This document shows, one piece after another, positions 1 to 11,211 of a stretch of DNA of 64,000 nucleotides. Position 1 is the stretch's first letter. Every line of letters starts with the position of its first letter. The translations under genes and the position numbers were made by a program. The notes under the pieces were generated by a model, which worked only from the letters and a program-made list of their open reading frames with translations, did not search any database and was not told the origin of the DNA. Source of the stretch: Angiostrongylus vasorum (lineage: Eukaryota; Nematoda; Chromadorea; Rhabditida; Metastrongylidae); assembly GCA_018806985.1 (NCBI GenBank), contig JADANN010000033.1, forward strand, positions 186,001-250,000, read 5' to 3'.

Positions 1-40
1 TTGATAAGCTTACGCGAGGTTGATAAGTAGTCTTTATTTT

Positions 41-75
41 CGGTTAACGTTTCGACGTCTTTGTCTTCATCGGAA
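41..75 (-). other. Hammerhead-like motif in an aminoacylase intron
   Basis: On the minus strand the sequence reads CCGATGAAGAC, a short loop, then GTCGAAACGTTAACC. This resembles the hammerhead core boxes CTGANGA and GAAA around a stem II hairpin. It lies in the intron just before the first visible aminoacylase exon. Similar motifs occur near 5949, 27806, 28083, 51094 and 58013. Ribozyme activity is inference only, because no clear helix III is visible. Confidence 0.4.
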
Positions 76-150
76 CCGATGATCGGACTTATCAAAGAAA
101 GAATACATACTGAAAAGAGTTTAGATATTTCTACTATACTACGTAATCAG

Positions 151-2516
151 GTTATAGATGAAGAGATCGGAGGTGTGGAGGGCATGAAGAAGTTCGTGCA
201 AATGCCTGAGTTTCGTGAACTCAACCTGGGTTTCATGCTCGACGAAGGTCTGGCCAGTGAAACATCAACATACAAGGTGTACTATGGAGAGCGTAATCCG
301 TGGTGGGTGGAAATCACATGTAGCGGTTCGCCAGGACACGGATCAAAATTCATCGAAAACACTGCTGTAGAGAAACTGGTACATGTTTAAGTTTCATTAA
401 TTGCTCTGGAATTCACTCTTAGCTGGTTTTTCCTTCTTTTAAGTGGGACACTGCGCTCCTCTAAGCAACAATTTTCATGCACAGTTCAGCAATCCGTTAT
501 CAACAGTGTCTTGTCGTTCCGTGAACAACAACGATCCTTGCTAAGAACGGATTCGTCGAAACGACTCGGTGATGTCACGACGGTGAATATCACAAAAATC
601 AACGGTGGTGTACAAGTGAACGTATTGCCGGAGCAGTTTATCATGTGTCGGTTCTGACTTTGTCAATTACTTTAGTCCTAAGGAATTACCTAAATCAATA
701 CAAAAGTAAAAACAGTTACCGTAACATTTCACAGGCACCTTTGAGCTACCGGAGATTGGCTCTACTCTGGTGTTGTATGAGATTCTCGAGGCAGCAAACT
801 TTTGAAATGCAGTATTGAATACAATAATAAGGATGCTGAGATATGTGTAAAATCGGAACCTTGGCTGGGCTTCGGACCCAAGCATGAAAAACAATAGGGG
901 CCAAAATGAAAGGTGTACTAAATATTTTTCTGCCCTTATCTATGATTCGTCCGTTTTATAGGCAGTAACGGTCGACGTAGTATTGTTAACAGGTGTTTAA
1001 TTAGTGATTGGGAAACGTTTTGCTACAGTGATCTCTCTCAGGGATTTTCCGATCGAATAGTCGTTAAGTTCATCTGGAATCCTCCCAAAGGTTTCACGCC
1101 TCATCGTGGCTGGGAGGTATTCCTGGGTGTTGGGCTACGATGTACAGCGGGGTGATTCATCCTCCTCGCGGGGCCCTCCAAGCTGAGATAGAGTCCGACG
1201 TTTCCATCAAGATGCCCAGCTAAGAGTGAACCAATATCAGGATCCACCACCTTCCTGTTATGAAACTAGTCGCATGGTGGCAACTCTCCTTCTGATCCAC
1301 AAGCGCCGCGACTGCCTGTAGTGGTAACGACCTGGAGCAGATTTTGGCCAGGCTGACATCGGGACTTCGGGGAACCACAGTGGCTCAAGCAGAAAAACTC
1401 CGAAAAAATGGGAATTATGCTGAGGCTCGCGCGACCAGTGAAGACGGGTCATCCAAGTATTCAGGTTAGTAACATTCTGGGATAGGTTGTCTTGCGTGTG
1501 GATTCGATTGGAAAGTTGTTGCAACTTTTTAGACCTGTAGACTTTAGACTTCAGACTCATAGATGGAGAGAAAATTAGTCTTCCCGTATATCTGCTGTCA
1601 CTTTCAGCACTCGACATACGTGTAACTCCAACTACTGATTTCTCTGAAATGGAAGCGACTATTGCTGGTTGGTGCAAGAATGCTGGTCCGGGTGTTACGT
1701 TTAAATATGTCCAAGTAAGTGAAGATTATATGATAATAAGTGCTGTTGTACTGCCAAAGGCTGTTGGAGCTCAGTTTCACAGGATAAACGAAAGAGTAAC
1801 AATTCTCAGTGACTGTTTCAGAAATCGGAGGTTAATGCAGTAACGCCGACAACAAACGATGATCCATTCTGGTCTGCGTTTGAGAGGTCCCTTCAGAAAG
1901 AGTGAGTAGGGCCTTCTGTTCTTTAGAACGGTACCATCGTATCATTTGAACATTACTGAAGTTTGTAAAGAAGGGCTATTTTCAATTCCTAGATATCCAT
2001 TTAGGAAGTGCTACTTTGACAAAGAGATCTTTAGTGGCGCTACTGATTCACGATTTGTTCGAGAGGTATGAATATTGAGTTGTTATATGGTTCATTCTGC
2101 TTCATTCCATTGGTATTAGCGGTAGAACCTTCTAGTAATGCCATAATGATGCTGAGATATTTGTAAAACTCCGGACCGCAAGTGTCTGCGGTGAGGAACG
2201 AAGGCGCTGTTACCCTTTCCGGGGGTCAACGCGTTCACCTCCACACCATGTGGGTCTTCCGTTTCGCTTGTCTCTCAGCTAGTTCAAAAACATTTGCTTT
2301 TAAATTTCATCAGTCCTTCAGTTTTGATTGTTCTCTGTATCTCTACTTTTCACATCATTCCAGTTGGGCTATCGATCAATAGGATTCTCGCCGATGATCG
2401 ATACACCTTCACTTCTACATGATCACAACGAATATCTAAATGAATCAGTGTTTTTGCGAGGTGTTAAAATATACGAAACGCTAATCGATAATCTGGCAAA
2501 CGTAGAATGTCCTTGA
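151..2516 (+). CDS. ACY1: Aminoacylase-1 (M20 metallopeptidase), 5'-truncated by the window edge
   Basis: Cytosolic zinc enzyme that hydrolyses N-acyl-L-amino acids (N-acetyl amino acids) to the free amino acid. Six exons are visible: 151-378, 490-646, 1608-1714, 1822-1901, 1993-2065 and 2364-2516. All junctions are GT-AG and in phase, giving 265 residues. The family is about 400 aa, so roughly the first 135 residues lie before the window. Exon 1 carries VIDEEIGG (catalytic and metal glutamates), then MLDEGLAS (metal glutamate) and the PGHGS histidine of the dimer-domain interface. The next exons hold the lid domain with NITKINGGVQVNVLP and MEATIAGWCKNAGPGV. The last exon has the LLHDHNEYL metal histidine. 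Every key residue visible in this part is present and no frame breaks are seen. Introns carry PAL-B and REP-C copies. Confidence 0.95.
826..880 (+). repeat. PAL-B repeat fragment
   Basis: Short fragment in an aminoacylase intron containing GGATGCTGAGATATGTGTAA, the hallmark arm of the PAL-B family described at 57063. Confidence 0.5.
1080..1475 (+). repeat. REP-C copy in aminoacylase intron
   Basis: Matches the REP-C family along its length: start CGCCTCATCGTGGCTGGGAG, middle GGATCCACCACCTTCCTG, end GAAGACGGGTCATCCAAGTA. It sits wholly inside the intron before exon 3 of the aminoacylase gene, so it should be removed by splicing. Confidence 0.8.
2143..2286 (+). repeat. PAL-B repeat, single arm
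   Basis: Starts ATGATGCTGAGATATTTGTA and runs through the tRNA-like block (GGTCAACGCGTTCACC) to TCTCTCAGCTAGTTC. It lies in the last aminoacylase intron. Closest in wording to the copies at 57063-57640, which share the CGGACCGCAGGTGTCTGCGG variant. Confidence 0.7.
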
Positions 2517-2639
2517 TTGGTCATTAACATTCTGTCTTTCTAAACGTGTTGATGTTGCTGCTAATATCCGTCATGACCATGTTCTTGCCACTAAATATAT
2601 CGTCGTATGGCCTCGAGATGATTTTAAACTTTTTCTAGC

Positions 2640-2645
2640 AATAAA
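2640..2645 (+). terminator. Poly(A) signal of the aminoacylase gene
   Basis: AATAAA lies 124 bases after the stop codon in A/T-rich sequence, the first canonical signal downstream. Confidence 0.6.
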
Positions 2646-2699
2646 TATAATTTATCTCGTTTGTTTTACCTTTGATCATCTGAGTCTACCTAGTTCAGA

Positions 2700-4390
2700 A
2701 CGGCGTATACCTTGACTCTCCAAATTTCGGTGGTACAAGTCGTTAGGTGCTTTAGATTCTCTCGCTTTGACTTCTTATGTATGTGGTACCCCTGGCCACA
2801 CGCTGTGGCGCGTATAATAACTCTTAGCGATCTTTTAAGCTGTTAACGTCCTGGGCTTAAAGGTGTACACTAAAGTTGGAAAAATGGATTCGAGAAAGTG
2901 GGTCGAGAACTTAGTGTCGTTCTTCTCCCCACTACATCTTCACTTTTCTTGTTAGCTTTCAAATTTAAACTCCCAGCTTTCCTAACCCTATTTAAAAGTG
3001 TCTAGCGCAGTAGTAAGAGATGCCCTGCAGAATACATTTGCTCGACATGGATGGTCCGATTTCGCGTCTTAGCTATACCGAGCCTGCGGTCTCTCTGGGC
3101 TTAGCAAATTGGTGCTAGAGGTGTCTGGGGAAAGGGGGAAACATTAATTGCATATACCCGTAACTGCATCACTAAGGGATCGGTCTCTGGCCAACACTTT
3201 GCTGCTTCTTTCTAAAGGTGTTGGACAAATTGCTTTTATTCCTTATGAGCTCCAGTAGCTACTACGGAAGTAGTCGCAATTTTCAGTCATTTTGAGATCT
3301 CGTTACCCAAACTTCTACGCTTTTTTCTCCCTTTCTGAGATGAAAAAAAGATCTTACGGCAAGTGATTTACCAATCCCAAATGGAGAGAAGAGCGAACGA
3401 AATTGGTTAGATAGGAACTGCGATTTGCAGTGATGTAAACATTTACTCGAGATGGTCACCACTTAGAGACTCCCATGTTCAATATCGGGACTTCTGGAAA
3501 TCTTAGATGAGCTCAGGAAGCCTGTGGAAGTTGTCATATACGTTGTAGAACTTTCAGAAATTCGTATAAAGTACGTCAATCTCGGAGCTCGATCCTGGAG
3601 CATAGACGAAGAAGATTGTCAATGTCATTGGTTTGGATGTTTTAAACCTACTAAGATTGTTAGCTATTCAAATTGACGTTCATGACTAAGCTCTTGTTGT
3701 CGTTTATGTTAGAGCTACGCTCGTTAGGTTAAAACCGTTTAACGGACAGTGGCCTGATAGCTGGCTAAATCAGCAATGCCGCGAAAAAAGTAGAAATTCT
3801 GCTGGGGCCCACACAACCAGTGAAGACGGGCCATCAAAGTGTCCAAGTAGATATCCAGGACCTGTTAGCTTACTCGTCTTTTCCAAGGTGTACTTGGAAC
3901 CTGTCTGTAGGTACCAATGAGAACATCAATGAATCCCTACAGGTATAGATAGACCGTTTCTGTCGGTGTTTAACATCTTGCCTTCCATCTGAGTGAGATC
4001 CATTTGTTCTGATTGCAAACCGGATGAAGATTCGTTTAGTACTTCGATACTATGATGGCCCCCTCCTCACTGCTTATGCGGGTCCCAGCAAAATTTCCAC
4101 TTTTTTTCGAAGTGTTGCTGGTTTTGTCATTGTAGTACCATGTAGTCCCGAGGTCAGCCTAACCAAAGTCTGCTCCAAGATTCACTTGATACCACAGATA
4201 TATATTAAGCGAGGTCTAAGACATCTCCTTATGAGTGGGCTTACGAAGTTCTAATTTCTAGTAGTTTTTAACTACTATATATGGCCGAACACTATCCTAT
4301 CCTCAAAGCATGGTGTGGGACAGGTTTGAATCCTTCGTCAAGCTCGGATATGACATTCGTCTGACAGGAGATCTTCGTCCTATCCCTCTT
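2700..4390. other. Intergenic stretch with two inverted REP-C fragments
   Basis: No coding exon was found. A REP-C 3' fragment lies at 3781-3865 (+), including CACAACCAGTGAAGACGGGC. A diverged REP-C piece in reverse orientation lies at about 4054-4190. The two make an inverted pair around about 190 bases. The rest shows nothing recognisable. Confidence 0.5.
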
Positions 4391-5005
4391 CTAGATGGGT
4401 GAATGTTTTCTTCTGAATTCTCAACGTTGGCTATTGTCCAAGATCTCGAGGTGGGAAAGAATTTCAAACATGGGTTTCGCCCAACCCGCGTGCTAATTTG
4501 CTCTCATCGATGTGTTCCATCATTTAGAATGGACCAGTTGGAACACAAGTGTGCCGTTTTCTCTGTAATCAGTGTCCATCCAGCGTTTTAACTTATCGAA
4601 ATCCACGATACATTTCACTTATATTACTCGTCTTTGTCCAGGAAACATATTTGACCGCTTCGACAGATTCCCGAAGGTTGGTCTCACAGAGCTACGAGTT
4701 CCCTTCTGTCACCGATCAATACCTATCAATTGCGTTATATACATATACATATAATAAACATCATAATAGATGGATGTGTTGCGTAAATTCCGTTACCTAC
4801 TGGGATATACTTGTAGTCATTTTGTACTCGTCCTCATTTGTGCTTCTAACATATTAATGGTCTGACTTAGATCTGTTGTTCAGTACCATATGAATTGCTG
4901 GACATGTATGCTATAGGAGTTACGCATTTATTTTAACTACTGTTTATAAAACATTACAAAAGAAAGTTGTATTCTAAAGTGTTTATAAAGCAATCGAGAA
5001 CGTCA
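4391..5005. other. Unassigned intergenic DNA
   Basis: Open frames of 60-100 codons overlap in several phases but none has supporting splice sites, a family motif or a spliced-leader acceptor. Nothing can be supported here. Confidence 0.4.
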
Positions 5006-5424
5006 TAGTTCGGTACCTCCCAACGGTTTACCACCTCATCGTGGCTGGTAGGTTTCCTGGGCGTCGGTGGGACGGCGATGTACAGTGGAAAGATTCATCC
5101 CCACAGCAGAGTCTGTCAGGCTGAGAAGGAGTCCAGCGTTTCCATCAGGAAGCCCATCCAAGAGTAAACCAATACCAGCATCCACCACCATCCTGGTATC
5201 AAACTAGTCGCATGGTGGCAAATCTCCCTTTTATCCACAAAACCTGCGAGTGCCTGTGGTGGTGAAGACCTGAGGCAGACTTTAGCCGGGCTGACCTCGG
5301 GACTCCAGGGAACCACAATGGCTGGACCAGTAAAACTCCGAAAAAACGGAAGTTATCCTGGGGCCCTCACAAGCAGTGAAGACGGGCCATCCAAGTATGC
5401 AAGTATCCAAGACGTAGTTCGGTA
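5006..5424 (+). repeat. REP-C copy with target-site duplication
   Basis: A good REP-C copy at 5016-5414, from CCTCCCAACGGTTTACCACC to a tail of CAAGTAT-like units. It is flanked by the direct repeat TAGTTCGGTA at 5006-5015 and 5415-5424. A 10-bp duplication and a short repeated 3' tail are what target-primed reverse transcription leaves, so REP-C behaves as a retroposed element. No coding capacity is apparent; internal open frames are chance. Confidence 0.8.
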
Positions 5425-5702
5425 ACAATTTAAACATCTTTGGAAAAAATCCTTGCTAGTAATCTTCACTGATAGTGTCTAGACCTTCTCCACACTTTTC
5501 CGGGTACAAAGTTCATGTGTATCCTTTCTGTAACTGATTGTATTACTACTATTGTGCGGTCTTTTTCTCACTTTTTGTTCTTCGTTGAGCGAAACTGCTA
5601 GCGGAACATCGTATCTCTGCAGACATTGCAAAGTTGCAAATGTCGCAAAGTTTTTGCTCCGTCTAGTTCTCTTCTTTTGATCGTGAAAGATCTGGAAATG
5701 CT

Positions 5703-5770
5703 AAGTATAAGTATAGTAGTAGTATAATAGTATAGTATAGTAGTAGTATAATAGTATAGTATAGTATTAG
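5703..5770. repeat. TAGTA-rich tandem repeat
   Basis: Two long units built from TAGTAGTATAATAGTATAG repeat head to tail. Confidence 0.85.
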
Positions 5771-5828
5771 CGGATCAATAATCAGTCGATGACGTAGTTG
5801 GTGTACTTTCATCGAATACCGATCGATT

Positions 5829-5831
<3 letters not shown>

Positions 5832-5866
<35 letters not shown>
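5832..5866. repeat. (TA)n microsatellite
   Basis: About 17 uninterrupted TA units. Confidence 0.95.
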
Positions 5867-5869
<3 letters not shown>

Positions 5870-6010
5870 GTTGGACGAAAAGCTAAGTATAGGACTTCCT
5901 TGAATTGTTAAGCTAACACGAGATCGATCAAAAGAAGATCAAAGATCGGCTAACGTTTTGACATCTTCGTCCTCATCAGAGCGGATAATCCGAGTCGATG
6001 GTCCACTAAG
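5870..6010 (-). repeat. Fragment of the hammerhead-motif element family
   Basis: On the minus strand, GTGGACCATCGACTCGG precedes CTCTGATGAGGACGAAG and GTCAAAACGTTAGCC. The same order (GGACCATCGACG, CTGAAGAA, GAAATGTTAGC) appears in the left arm of the 27759-28162 inverted-repeat element, so this is a partial copy of that family. The motif itself is at 5949-5980. No second arm was found here. Confidence 0.55.
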
Positions 6011-6885
6011 TACAAGATTTAATTGTGAAAGATATCTGCGAATGAAGGACGTCCCGAAGTCCTAGTCCTGAAGGACGTACGTTATCCATGACGTTTTGTT
6101 TACTAGTTCATAATGGAGTACGAGAACATTGACGGCATCTCGTGAAGTCAGTTCAGCTTCAAAACATTTCGTCTTCAGAATTAAAACAACTGGAAACCAT
6201 CTCTATCGGAAAAAGTGATGTTAAATCGTGTTAAACAAGTAGAACATGATAAAGCGAGTTGTGACCTTCATGATAAGAACTATACGCTTCACTCAGTCGT
6301 TCGCTCAGCGCTTACGTTGCTCGTTGACTACATCACGCTCCATAGCGTTCCTCCCGTGGACATTTCCATAACGTTCTGGACCAGTCTTCCTTCATTTTTT
6401 TCCTCCATTTTAGTTCATCTGAATATGTCTCCATATATGCCACGTGTTGTCTTCTCACGAGAACCCCACAACTTCTCCATGGATGTTTCCACGCTCCAAC
6501 TACATATTCGCGCGCCCGTCGATAGTCCTATGACATATTTCGTGCGATGGGTCCTGAAACGATTGGGCCATCGTACGCGCAATGGGCGGGGTTTTTTCGC
6601 CTCAGTTTTCGCCCAAATTGTTCGACGGGTGCTCTTTGTTTGTTCCTGTTCTTGTTCGTTATGATTTTCGTAGTTAGACGGTTAATATTTGCTTTAAGTA
6701 ATTTGTCTAACTTGCCTTAAGTAATGCCATTACGCTCATGTAGAGCCTACTTGAGCCGGCGATGATTTCGCAATATCGTGGTTTATTTTTTTAGGTAACT
6801 TATTGATTGAGCTATTCTGATTGTGCTGACACGAGAACGCTGCCCTCGTGTTTGTTAGTGATCAGTTAGCTCATTGAAAATTTCA
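6011..6885 (+). promoter_or_regulatory. Probable nap-1 upstream region
   Basis: No exon is supported. An uninterrupted 149-codon frame at 6215-6664 lacks any motif or splice context and looks like chance. The stretch 6530-6620 is richer in CpG than its surroundings and holds GGGCGGGG, so promoter function for nap-1 is possible but inferred. Confidence 0.3.
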
Positions 6886-6886
6886 G
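6881..6886 (+). promoter_or_regulatory. Spliced-leader acceptor before nap-1
   Basis: TTTCAG ends five bases before the nap-1 start codon, and the sequence before it carries no donor or exon. That arrangement is typical of nematode trans-splicing. Confidence 0.6.
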
Positions 6887-6891
6887 GTAAT

Positions 6892-9800
6892 ATGGAGGGC
6901 GACAAACACGATCTTGACATTTTCAAGGACAGTGAAATGCCAGCTAGCATTCCAGAAATTGTCGCTAAGATCCCGTTGACGGTGAAGAAGCGAATTTGTG
7001 CCCTCAAGAAGATTCAGCTCAATAGCATTGAGGTAATGGTACAGGTCTTCGACACTAGATACACTGCCATTTCTACTTTCATAATAATGTTCTGTTTTGA
7101 AGCTGGAGGCTAAATTCTACGAACGTGTTCACCAGCTGGAAAAGGAATTCGAACCTGAGTTCAATAAGCTTTATGAACAGGTGACTTACTTTAAAGTTCT
7201 TCTTTTGTAATATGGAGATTTGATATCGTGATCGAAAGAGGTTTTCTAGAGAAGAAAGATCGTTGCTGGTGAATATGAACCTACTGATGAGGAATCGAAT
7301 CTTCCCATTATTCATGGATTGCGAGAAGAAGCGATTAAGGTATGTAGTTAGTTAGCGGTCCTGTAGGGTCGCCAAGTACAAAAGTTATTGCTTGAGCCCA
7401 GGACAGTGGCCTCTAGCTTTCTTGGGTACATGCTTGTTTCTCTGATTAGTATTGTATTAATTTCAATCCATTTTTAGTGTCTCAATGACAAGTCCGACCC
7501 AGATGATGGCTCCAAAGGTGTGCCATCGTTCTGGCTTCATGTGTTAAAGGGATCCGATATGACTCAGGACATGATCCAGGAACATGACGAGCCTATCCTC
7601 AAACATTTGACGGATATAACGACAACAATTGAAGTTGACCCTCATGTAAGGAAATGGCATATTGGTTTGTGTCTTTTGATTTTATTCCAGAAATGTTCTA
7701 AAAATAAAGTAGGTACTGTTGCTATTACGCACAACTTTTTTTTAGAAAGTAGGTCAGTTTATACAGAAACCCACTTTTTTTTTCTTACTGGTATTCACAT
7801 ATGTGGTTTGAATTCAGATTACCACTGGTCAGCTCAATATGAGAACCATCTGTGACCTTCTGTTGTCCTTCCAAGAAATTTGTGGTAATACCTTTGTAGA
7901 ACTTCTGGATTCCTGGGTGAAATAACTGGATTTCATTATATCTAGGTAGGTGCAGAGATCTGAATAGATTAATAATCAGAGTGTCTGGGCTTGGTGACAA
8001 GGCAGGTGGAGAAGGACACGCCAGCTGAATCATAGTCTTCTCAAATTGGTAGAGTCATGTCGTCTAGCGTTATGATAAAGCAACTCAACTTTGCCGTTCC
8101 CCAATTCTGGCCATTCATGGGTAATTGCCCACTCTAGTGACCAGTTGTCTTTAAGTCAGATGCAATACGAGACCTGTTGCAATTTTGTTGCATTTGTTGG
8201 GCTTCGTTTGGCTTACTCCTTGGTTGTCTTCACTTAATGTTACAATAAGCGGTCTATTGTCAGTAATTTATCGGCATTAAGAACGTAGTTGATTATGATT
8301 GCTAAGAGTACTAGGTGACTTGGTGGCCTATTTGAGTGCTTAATCTTCACTGGTTGAGCGAGCTCTAGCATAATTCCCATTCGTTGCTCTATTGCGCCAT
8401 CGTCGTCAATGGTAGTGCTCTGCTTCAAACATGGTGATGTCCGCGTGGTCCATTCTGTGGTTCTGAAATCGTTCCCATCAGCGAAGGCGGATGGTTGAAG
8501 CTAGTCACGAGCACGTTCGTCCATCGTTTCGGTGGTCTTACACTAAAGGACACATTCCCTTGGAGTCCATTCTACTGTTATTTTAATCCATCTGTCAACT
8601 ATTCTTATTATATGACTCGCTTATCTATGTTTCGCTACATATGTGTAGTTTTCTGTATCCCGAAGATGGGATAGTTTTCGAAGATCTGAACTGGACATTC
8701 CGCACAGTGTTGTAAGTGCCGGTTAAATTTCGCAAGACATTGTTCAAGCGCGCTGTGGTTGATGTGCAGTATTCTCGACTTGTTAGGGGTATCAAACGAC
8801 GTCTCTGCTATATAATAGAGTGCTGGGCGGGTTGCTGAATCGAAAAGTTAAACGCGAAGTTTTAGGTCATTAGTTGGTTGGTGGCTTATCTCAGTGGACC
8901 GAATGCTGCCTTTGCTGCTCTGGTAGGAGAACTACCATTAGAAATCCATATTTTCAAATGTTTTAACTTTGTCCCGAGTTGTTCACCTTCAGTTAGAACT
9001 CGGAAGTGCGGACTGTTACCGAAAACGTCTGAACCACACGTTGAATTGTGTTTCGAATTTTACAGAGATACAATATACGTTTTCTTGTTGACGTGTGCCG
9101 TTCTTGTTTCTCTGTAAAACACAACAATTTGAAAGTGCTTCTGTTTTTCTTGTTTTAATAACTTTAAAGATGCATAAAGCAGCATTGTTTCCCCTTTGTA
9201 TGTTTGCTGGTGTGAGACTTTGTAGACAGAAAGTGTATGTTGTACACTTTAGCTTGGTTATAAGAACTTTCCAATAATAGCAGCGTCAAGAAGCGGTAAA
9301 CAGGGACGAACTTTTATGTTAAACCAAGTCTTTCTAGTTGTGAAATTGCTTGCCATGCGACTTCCTGTACTTTATTACTTTCTGGTGATCAGTTCAGATC
9401 AGGCCATTTTGAAATTATAATGGATTTCTTCGATTTTAGCTTTCAATTGATGTTCATGACAAGGTGCTGGAAATTTGTAACAGAGGGTTTTTTTTTTCAG
9501 GGCTTCACTATTTACTTCCACTTTTCTCCCAATGAGTTCTTCACAAACAGTGTTTTGAAGAAGCAATACTTTCTTGAAATCAAACCTGATCCTGAAGACC
9601 CATTCTCTTTCGATGGGCCTTCTGTCGTACGTGCTATAGGCGACACTATTAACTGGAAGGAAGGAAAGAATATCACGAGAAAAGTTGTGAAAAAGAAGCT
9701 GAAGAAAGGTAGCAACGCTGGCAAGTTCATCACGAAAACGGTTTGTACTTGTGGTCATGCTGTTTTTTACCTGGTTGTCGTTTACGACGATTATGTTCCT

Positions 9801-10753
9801 TTTGCATTGTAGGTGAAGGCTGACAGCTTTTTCAATTTCTTCGACACAATTGTGCCTCCATTGGATGACCACAGGAATGAGGACGATGAGGAAGACGTGA
9901 GTTGATTTTTAGCTTGTTTTTTGTGACATTCGCCCTCATACACATTTGGTTCACGTATTTTTTATGTGCTAAGAGATGAAAAAAATAGAACACGTGTAGC
10001 GCAGTGGGAAGTGCACTACATGTGGTATCGATTACCTCGCCGCAAGCTCACCGAGCTTTCCATGCCTCCGGCGTCGGCTGATTGATACAAGACTTGTTTG
10101 AGAGGATAGTAGCATTGTCTCTATAGGTCGGTAGGCCACCGCGAGTTAATGTAAATGCCATATATGCATTCAATCACCTCCAGCGATGTTTAAAGAAGTC
10201 GAATGCATGGCGCCATTCGTCAGGGATAGTTCAACGCCGATAGCTTTGTCCTTTGACCTTTTAAGAGGTGAAACAATTTAAATGTGAGAAATAAGAGATG
10301 GTGCTTTCATATTGTTTCTCCATTACATAAAACAAAAGACTGGTCGTTCTTCTTCGTTTCTTTTCCTCCATATCGACCAATTTAAGTCGTGCGTGCAGTT
10401 ATGAATTTGTTTTATAGTAGATTCATACTGCATTCGCACAAAAGAAATGTCGGGTATGCAACCAGTTGTGATTCTGTAGCATTTACTGTACTAAAACCTG
10501 ACTACATTTCGCAAGCTGTTGAAATTTGACAGGCATAAGTGACCATACATCATGAGTAATTCCAATTAAGGATTCGCATGAGATAATGCGGGCAGATTTC
10601 GAGGTAGGGCAGGTGCTCCGTGACAACATTATCAATCGTGCTGTGCTGTTTTATACCGGTGAGGCTGAGCTAGGCGACGATATGTACGATGTTGGAGAGG
10701 ATGATGATGACGAAGAAGATGAGGAGGAGTCGTCAGATGAGGATGACGAGTAA
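6892..10753 (+). CDS. nap-1: Nucleosome assembly protein 1 (NAP family histone chaperone)
   Basis: Histone chaperone that binds H2A-H2B (and H3-H4) and helps build and exchange nucleosomes; NAP1 proteins shuttle between cytoplasm and nucleus. Seven exons: 6892-7032, 7103-7180, 7250-7339, 7478-7645, 9501-9740, 9813-9896 and 10571-10753. All junctions are phase 0, giving 327 residues, close to the usual nematode length. The helical dimer segment is at about 40-105 (KKIQLNS, LEAKFYERVHQLEKEFEP). The family hallmark region is at about 160-245 (GFTIYFHFSPNEFFTNSVL, KQYFLEIKPDPEDPF, KADSFFNFF), then ADFEVGQVLRDNIINRAV. The C-terminal tail (about 300-327) is almost all D and E, the histone-binding acidic tail. 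Start chosen because it directly follows a spliced-leader acceptor. The 1.86-kb fourth intron holds no recognised element; the last intron carries a SINE. Confidence 0.95.
9991..10262 (+). repeat. SINE-A copy in the last nap-1 intron
   Basis: Diverged copy: head CACGTGTAGCGCAGTGGGAA, middle TTGATACAAGACTTGTTTGA, end GAATGCATGGCGCC and a TTTGTCCTTTG tail. Same orientation as the gene. Confidence 0.8.
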
Positions 10754-10934
10754 GCGATATCAAAAGTGGGTGTCAACTTTCATCGGACATGGTTGTCGAC
10801 ATTTGTTTTCTTTTTTTCTATAATTGTTATCGAGCCCTGTTTTGAGTTGGCCTTTAAACGTGTAGAGCATATGTGGATTCCATGTTTACCTTTTGCTTTC
10901 CGTTGGTTTGCGTTCACCGTTGTTAGACCTTTTG

Positions 10935-10940
10935 AATAAA
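10935..10940 (+). terminator. Poly(A) signal of nap-1
   Basis: AATAAA lies 182 bases after the stop codon, the first canonical signal downstream and before the next gene's acceptor. Confidence 0.7.
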
Positions 10941-11190
10941 TATGTTTTATGTGAGCTACTCTGACCTTATTGGAAGGCATTGCTATGCCCTGAACTGGTG
11001 TTGTTGCAAAAAAGAAACAGCAGAAATCAGCTGGAATCGATTCTAATGATTATTTCATACTCTACCTAAATTTCTGGTGTGAAGTTTAGCTTCTAATTGT
11101 GGCTCGTACAGAAATTTTTTATACAGTGAGTTAAGTGCAGTTAAGAGGAATGGCAATTTTTGTTATCATCCATCATTTCTCTATGTTACG

Positions 11191-11198
11191 ATCTTCAG
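11191..11198 (+). promoter_or_regulatory. Spliced-leader acceptor, downstream cistron
   Basis: ATCTTCAG ends 13 bases before the start codon of the next gene and about 260 bases after the nap-1 poly(A) signal. The spacing would fit an SL-type intercistronic region; which leader is used cannot be read from the genome. Confidence 0.5.
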
Positions 11199-11211
11199 GG
11201 AAACTAAGTGG

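Noticed and set aside
1258..1677. 139-codon minus-strand open frame
   Set aside because: Runs across a REP-C copy and the antisense of aminoacylase exon 3.
6215..6664. 149-codon plus-strand open frame upstream of nap-1
   Set aside because: No motif, no splice-site support, no spliced-leader acceptor; composition does not look like a protein.
9399..9872. 157-codon minus-strand open frame
   Set aside because: It is antisense to nap-1 exons 5 and 6, which are strongly supported by family motifs and splice phase; it is a shadow.
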